The position numbers were made by a program, and so were the translations under genes. A model generated the notes under the pieces. It saw only the letters and a list, made by a program, of their open reading frames with translations. It made no database searches and was not told the DNA's origin. Shown here piece by piece: positions 32,601 through 55,298 of a DNA stretch of 64,000 bases. Origin of the DNA: Brienomyrus brachyistius (taxonomy: Eukaryota; Chordata; Actinopteri; Osteoglossiformes; Mormyridae); contig NW_026042791.1 of assembly GCF_023856365.1 (NCBI RefSeq), positions 33,822 to 97,821 of the forward strand. The letters are read 5' to 3'. Each line of letters starts with the position of its first letter. The first letter of the stretch is position 1.

Positions 32601-35600
32601 ACTAGAGGGGGGGGGGGGTCAACCAATCAGATGTCTTGTTCCTGCCTCCTCTAGTTCCTTAGACCCACCTCCTCTACAATCTAATTGGTTATCTCTCTGA
32701 ACCAATCATTTTTCCTTCTGCCCTCAGAACATTTTTGTGAGGGTAAAACTCCCACGAGCGAATCACATGCAAGGAATCAGACAGTAGGAATTCTGCTCAC
32801 ACTCAGCTCCTGGCTTTACTAAGCAGACATCCAGTCTAGAAACCATGAATAATATAGCACTATTACGAGTATGTATTGTGGGACTGCTGACGTACTTACG
32901 TTAGCATGGAAAACGAGAGCAGGAAGTGAGGAAGAAGTGAGACAGAAAGATGAGCACAACGAAGTGCTGTCACACTCACACACGAGCTTCCCTCGGATGC
33001 CCTCCCACCAAAAACACTGATTATCACTTCACTTCCTTGGGTAATTTGGGGGCCCAAGGCAACAGCCTATTCTGCCTATAGCTGCCATATATATATAGAT
33101 ATTAATATACATATTTTTTCTTCATGACTTTGATCTTATCTAGGCCCCGAGCGGCTCTCTTGTTTGCCCGGATCCGGTCCTGTGACTGACAGAGGCGATA
33201 AACAGCAGGTACTGGCATTACGGAAAAAATGTATATGCTTAATAAAAAGCTCAGACCAGCTGGACTCGGGAGTTGTGCCGGTTCCTTCGCTCAGGGCCTT
33301 GTTCTTGAACGCTGAATGTTCCCGGCTGCAGAAAATCAGAGGGTGAGAAATCCTTAGCTGAACTTCAGATGAAGAGTGAGCTCGTTTCTCTCAAGCAGAC
33401 TGACGCCGGTCTAACGCTGCATTAATACCCCTTAGCACTACTGGTCACATTTCCCATGATGCCACTGGGTACAGCCCATGGCGACACTGCCCAGTAGGGG
33501 ACAGTGTGACAGCTTTCCAAAAGGACCATTCGGTCCTGGAGGGCCAGTCGGTGACACAGTATCCATGATCAGGACTGGGGTACCCTGCTTTACAGAATAA
33601 ACTAACCAAATGTCGATACTGAATGCAATCTGATTTAACATGGTTTCCTTAAATCCCAATTAAAGTGCTTCAGATCAGCTCAGGACTTAACAGCAGAGAG
33701 ACTATTTGGCAAATTATTACGCTGCTATTTGCAATTACATCCATTATCTCTCCGCTAACATGCAGCATTAAGCCTGAGCCGCAGGAATAGAGGTCAGATA
33801 ATGGATCCGGTATTCCGGAGGTGGGATCCTCTTCCAGCTCGTTTAAAAGGCCCAACAAGTGGGGGGGTGGTGGGGGGGGAGACGCAAACACAGCATGTCT
33901 GCATTTTAGCTTCAGGCCGTCTCCCAGTCCCTTCGCACTCCTCTCTCCCAGATCCAAGCATCACCAGTCTTAGCGATGCGTCTCGTGTTTCTCGGGCAAA
34001 GAGAAAGGAGGCAGGAAGCGGCCATTTTGTCATTTGCTGGTTTTAATCCCCCCCCCCCCCCCAGCTTCCCCCGTCCACCTGGCCGTACCAGAGTGCAGAG
34101 CGTCCCTGCCTTTTAAACACGAGCAGCACCTGACTGGGGGGCCCTACGCTGCGTGGTTTTTGGCTCAACTGTGTTTCCGTCTAATTGGCGTCAAAACGGT
34201 GGGTTTCATCAATGAAGGTGGTGTGTGGCTGAGCGGGTTGGCAGTCGCCGCCTATGACTGGAAGGTTGCCGGTTTAAATCCCACAGTCAGCAGAGTGACA
34301 TCACCACTGGACCCCTGAGAGAAGTCCCTAAACCCCCAACTGCTCTAGTCTCAATAAAAGGTACATCTGCAAAATAAGCTGAATTTAGGATGTGATCCGC
34401 AGCTGCGTGGCTGCCATTCCCACCTCCTGATGCCGCCCCGGATGGGGATAATGGCCCACATAAACGCTGATGCTTATTAGCCCTGAGAGATGCTGCGCAC
34501 CCAGCAGAAAGGGGCCCTAGTGACGGCCGGGATTAAGCCAGATACACACCACACTCTGCTCCTGTCCCACACTTTCATTCTCCACTCTCCTGTGTTATTC
34601 ATGAACTCCAAATTACACTCAGCGAGGGTGCAGTTGCTCATTCCCGCAGCCTGCTGTCCTGTCTGTCTTCTGAAAGCTCTCGTCCCACAGAACATAGGCT
34701 TCTTCCCAGCTAAGTAAATATTTCATGATCACACTGAAGCAGTAGTGGGTTATCAGGCCTGAAGTGATATATTCCTCCCCCACAAAGTATGCATGGAGAC
34801 ACTCTGTGTGTCTTACTTAACGAAGATAAAACTCCCCCCCCCCCCCCCCCCCCGTGAATTTTGCTGAGCTCAATGCTCTGGAGATGACGGAGATCGAAAA
34901 TTATACCGGAAATGTTCCATATGTCCTTACAGATGTTTCCTTTGCCTTCCTTCATTGAACAAACCCGTTGTCGTGGGAGAGAACTGCACAACCCCCCAGC
35001 TCTCTGTGGGGGAATGGGACCCTGCCTATGCCTTCCTGCCAATCCTGCCAAGTTTCCCCTGTAAGTTGAAGGATCTCCTAACAGGCCTGCATGTAGATTA
35101 ATGTCATACCCAGGACAAAGCAATTGCAGGTTAAGGCCCTTGCTGAAAGGCCCAACGGAGTAGAATCACTCTGGGCATTCACAGGATTTGAACCAACAAC
35201 CTTCCACTTGCTTGCACAGATCCCTAGGCCCAGAGCCACCACTCTGCCCCACAACCTCAAAAAAATCCTAGAATCGCCCCCAGCCTGAGGCGATATTCGA
35301 GCTGCCAAGGTGCATTGAGTTCAGGTTTACCCAGTGTGTGCTTTACTCTAATCACAGCATACTGGGTTTTCGCCGGGGCAGATGTAGGGAGTCAGGGGTT
35401 TCGGGGGAGGTGCTTACTGGCGGTCTGTTGACGAGCCAGTAGGCCTGTTCCTGACATTCCAGCACGATGCGGTCCGCCTTGCGCCTCTGTTTGGCTGCCC
35501 TGGTAGGAGCAGAGCAGTCGATGGAGAGTCAGAAAGCATACTGGGTAATTAGCATATAGCGGTAATCACTGAACTGCAAGGTAGGGTTTTCATTTTTCTG

Positions 35601-38600
35601 TTTCCTTTTTCACTTAGAAATGGATTTCCGACTCTAGTGTTTAGGCTGAGGTCTGATTTAACAGATAGGAGGGAAATTATGACCACACACCATGTTACTT
35701 TTTAATTTAGGTAACATCATCATCCTCTTAATACGAGATTTATTCATCCATTCTCATCTGTCCCCTTGTGTGCATTTATGAAATTGATTTCATAGCTCGA
35801 TGCGACAGTATTCCCGGGCTGGGGTGGGGTTTACCTGAGCTGCTCCTTCGCCTGCATCACCACGAAGTCCCAGGTGTGGTTGATCCGTTTGTGCAACATG
35901 TTGTAGCTGTCCTGCGGAGACGATGTTTAAATGCGACATTGCCAGGTCGCACGGCTGGCTGCGTTGCTGCATGGGTTCACGTTATGACTCACAGGCCGAA
36001 CCCCTCCCAGGATATCAGCTGGCAGTGTCGGATTCACAAACCCTCTTACTGATGAGAACCTAAAATGCGTTGACCCTGACGCAACATGGCGGCAAGTTGG
36101 TGGATGTCTATGTGCGATCCTACTATGTGCATAATTGGTGGGAGGTTTTCTTACACAAAAATGTTCTGAGGGCAGAAGGAAAATGATTGGTTCGGATAGA
36201 TAACCAATCAGATTGCAGAGGAGGCAGGACCAAGACATCTGATTGGTTGCTCCTGCCTCCTCTAGTTGCTCGGATCCACCTCATGTACAATCTAATTGGT
36301 TATCTCTCTGAACCAATCATTTTTCCTTCTACCCTCATAATATTTTGTGTAAGTAAAACTCCCATGAGCATTCAGCTATCACATGATCTCATCAAGCAAT
36401 GCTTCAGACCAGCGAATAAGAATAGCATTGAAATGTACATAAATAAAAATTTTCTCTTACCTTTTCATAGTCTATCAGCTGCCCTTGCTTTCTGATATTC
36501 TTCTTAGTCAAATAAATCGCTTTAGAAGAGCAAAAGAAAGACATGGCAAGAAACTGTGTTTTTCTATTATTCTAGTAAAGGGAAGTAATGATGTAATAGG
36601 CGAGCACATGATTAATAATTGGTAATCACCGTAATCTAGCTCGGAGGCTGGCCACTGCTGAGAGCTCCAGAAGTACGGAGTCTAGCAAAAAGGAGATGCT
36701 GTCATTTGAAACTATTCAGAAGCAGCGTGACAAAGGTGCTTTGTGATTTAACATGTCAGGGACAAGGCGGGTGGAAGGCATTTTGCTACTTTAACTGGCA
36801 TTGGTTCTCATACATCAGTGTTTCCCAATCCGGTCCTCGGCGACACACAGATGATCCACGTTTTTGCTCCCTCCCAGCTCCCTACCAGACAGTCTACGTT
36901 TTTGCACCCTCTCAGCTCTGGAGCCCGGACCAGATTGAGAAATACTGTCCTACACGGTAATTCCGCAGTCTCTCCAACGAATAGTTTCGATATGCGTGCC
37001 CCCCCACATGGCCACCACCCTCTCGCGCTGCCCTCCATCTGAAGAAACCGTGGTTTTAGGTTACCTGGAAGCGATACGGCGTCTCGTCGGGCCCCAGGAC
37101 GAGCGTCCTGGGGTCCTTTAGGGGGTAAATGTAGCCGTGCTTCACGATCAGATTCCCCACATGAAGTGCCTCTGAAAACACACAAAGTGGTCACTCATTT
37201 CCACGTAAACTACTCAAAGCTCAAACAAATCCACTACTCGTAGCCCAGATTTAGGCATAGTAATTCTCTAAATTTTTGTCAGTGGAATACAGTAGAACAC
37301 ACGATAACTAGAAACTGAGTAGGCATATTATATTTTATTTTACGGTATAGCAAGTAACTGGAAAAAACGTTGACATGGTGCACAGAATAAGCCGCGGGGA
37401 TGGTGCATTCCTCATCGGAACTATAATTAATTACGAGTAATTGGGACTTTCCACTTTCCGGCTGCCTCCGCGGCCATTGGCAGTCAGGCGCTCCCGGGGG
37501 TTTCAGACCGGCGCAGCAACAGCGCTGCTAGGGGGAAGCCTAGTGTTTACAGGGAGGGGTAACTGCTTACCGGGGCAACAGGTTTTTTGCCCATTCAAGT
37601 CTGTTAATGCATCTGCCATCTACTGCCTAAAAGTCCCCTCCTTTCCATTCCGACTTCTTTTCCAATCTGGGCTGTAAATCAGGGAAATCTGCTCCCTTGC
37701 TATTTAAAACCTCATCTGCATCGCCCGGGAATTCAGGACAACAGCGTCTTGCAGAAGTGCATAATGAGGGAGACGGATAGCGATATTTCTCCAGGCATGA
37801 CTGACTGCCTCTGGCTATCAGCGAAGTTTGCATCGGGACTATCAAACCGTACAGCTCAGCATGCGTAGCGGCGCGACTCGGGACTGGCCTACAGATTATT
37901 TGTACTAATAGCCTCTCAGCAGAAAGATAAATAATTCAGCAGATAAATTGACGCCAGGGGAAGAAAATCCCAAAAGCTTCAGGCGAATGGGGTGTCTATG
38001 TTATGGACAAGCTCAATTCTGACATTTATTAATTCACAGGCTCAGCAATATCAATGGAACAGAACATGCTTCTGTCAGACACGTGAATTGCATATGCTTA
38101 CACATAAATGCAGCTAGGCTAATCTGTTGTATGGATGACAAATTCTATTACTTCATTTGTATTTATTATTCAAAAGACTCGTTTATTTCTGTTATTTTAT
38201 TACAAAAAAAAAAAAACCTGATGACGTCTTTCGCCAGCAGGGGCGCCATCGTCGTCACGAAGGGAAAAAAACAATCGATTAACCTCACATAAGAGCACCA
38301 GGTAACGCTTCCCTACATACTTCTCGGCCCTACCTTCTTCCATGATGGAGTACTTCTGAATTAGCCACTCCACGATATCATTTCCTGGGAAGGCATAGCG
38401 AGGAAGGCATCTAGTTAGAGTCGAGAAATGCATTAAGCCGTCATAAATCAAAAACGCTGAACTCGATAAATAAATTACATAAATAAATATGAGCGCAAGG
38501 AGATCGATGACAGTCTTAATGCACAGGATTCCCGAAGACCGCCGATGTATGGGCTTTCCTGTGAAGGGCTTAAATGACCATTAGGACCCGGCCCCCGGGA

Positions 38601-39726
38601 CACTGCACGGCCGGGTGTAAGACAACCCGGGCGGCATGAAAAATTATTTTTAAAAAGTAAAATATGTATCGTGCACCTGTCATCGCATGTGGAATCACTG
38701 TGATTAACAGTCTTTGATTCTTCATCTTTATCCCCATGTCGGGATCTTGCATCGCCACAATGACTTGTTCAATCTGGGATAAGAAGAATAGTCAAAATCG
38801 TGAAATCAAGGTGACGACAGACATAGTGAAAACGTTCAACCTAGTAATATAATAATTGCTTAATGTGTGATTTGATATGTAATCGTTATATTCATCATTA
38901 AATCACCGGAGAGACACACTCATATATTTAGGCATATATATAAGTAAACTACAAGGTTTTTCCTCTGACTATCTTAACTGCACGTCAAAGACGTTATCGG
39001 ATATTCCCGACTACAGACTTTCGGTTTGATCATTTATTCGCGTTATTAATTCGGCTCCTGATTACATTAAACTAAACATGCTCAGATTGTTACAACCTTT
39101 GCTTGTCGGTTATTTTTGGGATCTTTCTGGATGGGCTCAAGGCGGGGTCTGTAAGCACAAGCAAACTGCCAGCACTTTTGTTTTACATGAAAATAGTTTG
39201 ATGTCGGCCTATTGCGTTATTGTCTGGCTATAATTTGGAGGCAATATTAAACAATAGGCCCATATATTGTAAATATACATGTTGTGTTGTTTTGTTGTTA
39301 TCACAAACGTATAGCCTGATCATAAATTTCATGGATACCTGGATGTTGTATGTTCCATTATATTTATGAATGAATGATTTATGTGAAGTCTGGCTTAGAT
39401 TCGAGAATTAATCATATAGATTAAAAAAAGTTTTCATTTAAAACTTATCTCATATAATAAAATCCTCGTCCGAACGAACATATGTCAGAATGAAAAAACA
39501 TTTAAATTATTTTTGTGATGCATCAGTATCAATAGCTACAACGTCATAACAGATATAGATATAATGCGGTTCATACTTTTGAAGTTGATGCGTATCTCCC
39601 GAAAAAAATCAACTCCAGAAGAGTCCGCGTCTGTAAATGCCTGAACTTCGGAATCGATCCTACCTTTGTTAGGCGCGGCATCTGTGTCTTGCAGCTGTTC
39701 CCTTGGATAAAGATGTTAATTGTCAT
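29667..39726 (-). CDS. rgs11: rgs11, regulator of G-protein signalling 11 (17 exons, complete)
   Basis: R7-family RGS proteins pair with Gbeta5 and a membrane anchor and speed GTP hydrolysis by Gi/o-class alpha subunits, mainly in neurons and retina. Exons in transcript order: 39726-39664, 38773-38677, 38384-38334, 37171-37065, 36681-36630, 36519-36461, 35911-35835, 35499-35418, 33325-33257, 32444-32421, 32132-32071, 31371-31258, 31164-31049, 30677-30590, 30461-30323, 30239-30157, 29799-29667. All are GT-AG; the sum is 1416 nt, or 471 residues, close to the human protein. A DEP domain spans about residues 25-110 ([28 protein letters not shown]), then the R7 helical region ([23 protein letters not shown]), a GGL domain (about 200-275) with SNPWITDD after it, and the RGS box (about 290-415: [39 protein letters not shown]). 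The tail [16 protein letters not shown] fits RGS11 better than RGS9, 6 or 7. The start ATG at 39726 gives MTINIF, a short N-terminus. Confidence 0.93.
30815..30950 (-). mobile_element. tRNA-headed SINE in rgs11 intron
   Basis: On the minus strand a tRNA-like head (GTGACTCAGCAGATTGGGAT) and a B-box-like AGCTCAAATCCC precede a body (GAGTGACCTCACTATTGGGC) and a terminal A-run. It is the same family as 44845-44965. Confidence 0.65.
31590..31695 (-). repeat. SINE/LINE tail fragment in rgs11 intron
   Basis: On the minus strand the phrases GATCAGAAGGTCGCCGGTTC and AACAAGGCCCTTAACCCCCA are those of a very common fish retroposon family. Only a short piece remains. Confidence 0.55.
32506..32754. mobile_element. 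Palindromic MITE, copy A
   Basis: The left end TGGGAGTTTTAC...AAAAATGTTCTGAGGGC is mirrored at the right by GCCCTCAGAACATTTTTGTG...GTAAAACTCCCA. Subterminal GGTTCAGAGAGATAACCAAT is also mirrored inside the right arm. There is no coding capacity. It lies in an rgs11 intron and is related to 36139-36364 and to the edge of the 29-bp satellite at 49670. Confidence 0.85.
34220..34385 (+). mobile_element. tRNA-headed SINE in rgs11 intron
   Basis: The tRNA-like head GTGTGGCTGAGCGGGTTGGC and the B box CCGGTTTAAATCCC are followed by GCAGAGTGACATCACCACTG and CAACTGCTCTAG. It is inserted antisense to rgs11. Confidence 0.65.
35105..35265 (-). mobile_element. tRNA-headed SINE in rgs11 intron
   Basis: On the minus strand: head GGTGGCTCTGGGCC, B box TTGGTTCAAATCC, body CAGAGTGATTCTACTCCGTT and GGGCCTTAACC. 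Related to the SINE at 34220. Confidence 0.65.
36139..36364. mobile_element. Palindromic MITE, copy B
   Basis: Left end TGGGAGGTTTTCTTACAC with AAAAATGTTCTGAGGGCAGA; right end TTCTACCCTCATAATATTTT...GTAAAACTCCCA. Internal words TGATTGGTTCGGATAG and AACCAATCAGATTG match the monomer core of the satellite at 49.7-55.3 kb. It lies in an rgs11 intron. Confidence 0.85.
36810..36960. repeat. Dispersed repeat in rgs11 intron
   Basis: TTTCCCAATCCGGTCCTCGG with two runs of ACGTTTTTGCWCCCTC is one arm of a palindromic fish repeat; a more complete copy lies at 46677-46858. Confidence 0.6.
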
Positions 39727-40880
39727 GCTTACAGCATCTCGATCTCCGGCGTTTGTGAAGTTGGGATTGATGCTGTCCTGTGTTTTTTTTTTCCTTCCAC
39801 ACTTAAGCTCTGCTTGTTACTGCCCCATAGCGGAGCGCAAGTGAAACGGACTACCGGAGATTTGCACTGTTTTTCTGTTAGTGTGTATAATCAAAATATG
39901 ACTCAGTTTGGCCAGTTAGAAAAATATGATAATAGAAAAGTATTCTTTTCCTCTCACTTTTTTTTCTTGATTTAATTACCGACTTCACGTACTTACACTG
40001 TGTCCCGTTGCACGATGTAATATTGCGAAACTATGATTTTGTGGCAGTGTTTTGTAAAGGAATTTTCCGTTTAATCATCGTCTTAGTATAAAGCTATATG
40101 GTTGTTCTGGTATCAGTGGACGTACATTATGTATTTTTTCTTCTCTTGAGCACCATGGTCATGACATGAAGCTCAGTCATTGATTACTCGCAAATGTTAG
40201 TAGTCATCCGCTGTTTATCTTGAAGATGTAAAAGTAGTGCGCGTACATCTCCTCGTTAGTATAGTGGTGAGTATCCCCGCCTGTCACGCGGGAGACCGGG
40301 GTTCGATTCCCCGACGGGGAGAGTCTGCATCTTTTTGCCTCGGTCTCAAAAGGCACCAAGCTAGAACCGGCCCCGTGTTAGTGGAAACGGGGCTTGTGAC
40401 TTGTACTCATGCATAATATTCTGCGGGTCGCTCAGCAGCGCAGCATATGAAACTAGACTCGGATTGTAAGTGTGTGGTTTTGATAATTGATGTATGGATG
40501 GATGGATCCTTAATAAGAGATATAAACAATAAGGTCCAGTCGCCAACTAATCATGTAAAATACGTCATAAACTCATGGTTGTTAAACCCAGAATAAAAAT
40601 GAAGACGTATAACTAGGAAAGTCAACTTGCACATTTCAATTTTGGTTCGATATAATCACGTTGTCCTTAACCCTCCAGTGCAGGAGGGGACGGTAATGCG
40701 CATCGAATGTTTCCGAACCTGTGTGTGATACAACCGAGGAAGAGCCGATGACTTCGGGGGAGGAGGGGCAGGCGACTCGGAAGAAAAAGCAGCAGAACCC
40801 AATGCAGCCTGTAGCCCATTCAAAGGCCTACTGTTGGACCTCTGCTTATTTTGCAATACGTCTTTAGTACGGACTGAAAA
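39727..40880. promoter_or_regulatory. Divergent promoter interval rgs11 / u2af2
   Basis: The start codons of rgs11 (minus) and u2af2 (plus) lie 1.15 kb apart, head to head, so this interval must hold both proximal promoters unless distal 5' exons exist. The u2af2-proximal 200 bp are GC-richer and lack a TATA box; GGTAATGCGCATCG at about 40691 contains a partial NRF1-like GCGCAT word. A Pol III gene (tRNA-Asp) sits in the middle. Confidence 0.5.
40250..40321 (+). tRNA. tRNA-Asp (GUC anticodon)
   Basis: 72 nt with complete cloverleaf: acceptor TCCTCGT pairing with ACGGGGA plus discriminator G, A box TTAGTATAGTGG, anticodon loop CTGTCAC giving GTC, and B box GGTTCGATTCC. A run of five T for Pol III termination follows at about 40332. 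The sequence is that of the conserved vertebrate gene, with no intron. Confidence 0.97.
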
Positions 40881-52223
<11,343 letters not shown>

Positions 52224-52228
52224 CCAAT
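52224..52228. other. Centre of the satellite inverted repeat (5-bp loop)
   Basis: The left arm ends GGCGACGGACAATCTG; CCAAT follows; the right arm starts CAGATTGTCCGTCGCC. The arms are perfect complements at the centre, so the loop is only five bases. Confidence 0.95.
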
Positions 52229-55200
52229 CAGATTGTCCGTCGCCTATCTGAACCAATCAGATTGTCCGTCGCCTATCTGAGCCAATCAGATTGTCCGTCG
52301 CCTATCTGAGCCAATCAGATTGTCCGTCGCCTATCTGAACCAATCAGATTGTCCGTCGCCTATCTGAACCAATCAGATTGTCCGTCGCCTATCTGAACCA
52401 ATCAGATTGTCCGTCGCCTATCTGAGCCAATCAGATTGTCCGTCGCCTATCTGAGCCAATCAGATTGTCCGTCGCCTATCTGAGCCAATCAGATTGTCCG
52501 TCGCCTATCTGAACCAATCAGATTGTCCGTCGCCTATCTGAACCAATCAGATTGTCCGTCGCCTATCTGAGCCAATCAGATTGTCCGTCGCCTATCTGAG
52601 CCAATCAGATTGTCCGTCGCCTATCTGAGCCAATCAGATTGTCCGTCGCCTAACTGAGCCAATCAGATTGTCCGTCGCCTATCTGAGCCAGATTGTCCGT
52701 CGCCTATCTGAGCCAATCAGATTGTCCGTCGCCTATCTGAACCAATCAGATTGTCCGTCGCCTATCTGAACCAATCAGATTGTCCGTCGCCTATCTGAAC
52801 CAATCAGATTGTCCGTCGCCTATCTGAACCAATCAGATCGTCCGTCGCCTATCTGAGCCAATCAGATCGTCCGTCGCCTATCTGAGCCAATCAGATTGTC
52901 CGTCGCCTATCTGAACCAATCAGATTGTCCGTCGCCTATCTGAACCAATCAGATTGTCCGTCGCCTATCTGAACCAATCAGATTGTCCGTCGCCTATCTG
53001 AACCAATCAGATCGTCCGTCGCCTATCTGAACCAATCAGATCGTCCGTCGCCTATCTGAACCAATCAGATCGTCCGTCGCCTATCTGAGCCAATCAGATC
53101 GTCCGTCGCCTATCTGAGCCAATCAGATCGTCCGTCGCCTATCTGAGCCAATCAGATCGTCCGTCGCCTATCTGAGCCAATCAGATCGTCCGTCGCCTAT
53201 CTGAGCCAATCAGATCGTCCGTCGCCTATCTGAGCCAATGAGATCGTCCGTCGCCTATCTGAGCCAATCAGATCGTCCGTCGCCTATCTGAGCCAATCAG
53301 ATCGTCCGTCGCCTATCTGAGCCAATCAGATCGTCCGTCGCCTATCTGAGCCAATCAGATCGTCCGTCGCCTATCTGAGCCAATCAGATCGTCCGTCGCC
53401 TATCTGAGCCAATCAGATCGTCCGTCGCCTATCTGAGCCAATCAGATCGTCCGTCGCCTATCTGAACCAATCAGATCGTCCGTCGCCTATCTGAACCAAT
53501 CAGATCGTCCGTCGCCTATCTGAACCAATCAGATCGTCCGTCGCCTATCTGAACCAATCAGATTGTCCGTCGCCTATCTGAGCCAATCAGATTGTCCGTC
53601 GCCTATCTGAGCCAATCAGATTGTCCGTCGCCTATCTGAGCCAATCAGATTGTCCGTCGCCTATCTGAGCCAATCAGATTGTCCGTCGCCTATCTGAGCC
53701 AATCAGATTGTCCGTCGCCTATCTGAGCCAATCAGATTGTCCGTCGCCTATCTGAGCCAATCAGATTGTCCGTCGCCTATCTGAGCCAATCAGATTGTCC
53801 GTCGCCTATCTGAGCCAATCAGATTGTCCGTCGCCTATCTGAGCCAATCAGATTGTCCGTCGCCTATCTGAGCCAATCAGATTGTCCGTCGCCTATCTGA
53901 GCCAATCAGATTGTCCGTCGCCTATCTGAGCCAATCAGATTGTCCGTCGCCTATCTGAGCCAATCAGATTGTCCGTCGCCTATCTGAGCCAATCAGATTG
54001 TCCGTCGCCTATCTGAGCCAATCAGATTGTCCGTCGCCTATCTGAGCCAATCAGATTGTCCGTCGCCTATCTGAGCCAATCAGATTGTCCGTCGCCTATC
54101 TGAGCCAATCAGATTGTCCGTCGCCTATCTGAGCCAATCAGATTGTCCGTCGCCTATCTGAGCCAATCAGATTGTCCGTCGCCTATCTGAGCCAATCAGA
54201 TTGTCCGTCGCCTATCTGAGCCAATCAGATTGTCCGTCGCCCATCTGAGCCAATCAGATTGTCCGTCGCCCATCTGAGCCAATCAGATTGTCCGTCGCCC
54301 ATCTGAGCCAATCAGATTGTCCGTCGCCCATCTGAGCCAATCAGATTGTCCGTCGCCCATCTGAGCCAATCAGATTGTCCGTCGCCCATCTGAGCCAATC
54401 AGATTGTCCGTCGCCCATCTGAGCCAATCAGATTGTCCGTCGCCCATCTGAGCCAATCAGATTGTCCGTCGCCCATCTCAGCCAATCAGATTGTCCGTCG
54501 CCCATCTCAGCCAATCAGATTGTCCGTCGCCCATCTCAGCCAATCAGATTGTCCGTCGCCCATCTGAGCCAATCAGATTGTCCGTCGCCCATCTGAGCCA
54601 ATCAGATTGTCCGTCGCCCATCTGAGCCAATCAGATTGTCCGTCGCCCATCTGAGCCAATCAGATTGTCCGTCGCCCATCTGAGCCAATCAGATTGTCCG
54701 TCGCCCATCTGAGCCAATCAGATTGTCCGTCGCCCATCTGAGCCAATCAGATTGTCCGTCGCCTATCTGAGCCAATCAGATTGTCCGTCGCCTATCTGAG
54801 CCAATCAGATTGTCCGTCGCCTATCTGAGCCAATCAGATTGTCCGTCGCCTATCTGAGCCAATCAGATTGTCCGTCGCCTATCTGAGCCAATCAGATTGT
54901 CCGTCGCCTATCTGAGCCAATCAGATTGTCCGTCGCCTATCTGAGCCAATCAGATTGTCCGTCGCCTATCTGAGCCAATCAGATTGTCCGTCGCCTATCT
55001 GAGCCAATCAGATTGTCCGTCGCCTATCTGAGCCAATCAGATTGTCCGTCGCCTATCTGAGCCAATCAGATTGTCCGTCGCCTATCTGAGCCAATCAGAT
55101 TGTCCGTCGCCTATCTGAGCCAATCAGATTGTCCGTCGCCTATCTGAGCCAATCAGATTGTCCGTCGCCTATCTGAGCCAATCAGATTGTCCGTCGCCTA

Positions 55201-55298
55201 TCTGAGCCAATCAGATTGTCCGTCGCCTATCTGAGCCAATCAGATTGTCCGTCGCCTATCTGAGCCAATCAGATTGTCCGTCGCCTATCTGAACCAAT
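52229..55298 (-). repeat. 29-bp minisatellite, right arm (about 106 units, inverted)
   Basis: Same 29-bp unit in reverse orientation. It has its own variant blocks: mixed GAACC/GAGCC near the centre, a GATCGTCC block at about 52838-53560, a CGCCCATCTG block at about 54239-54760 with three CATCTCAGCC units near 54476-54540, and a unit with a 4-bp deletion near 52690. These blocks have no mirror in the left arm. The array stops at GAACCAATTTTTTGTG, a partial MITE-end word, next to the retroelement block. Confidence 0.98.

Noticed and set aside
33120..33160. Minus-strand [11 protein letters not shown] stretch as an rgs11 exon
   Set aside because: It resembles the RGS9 linker by chance; the exon at 33257-33325 already fills this position in frame, and acceptor and donor are lacking.
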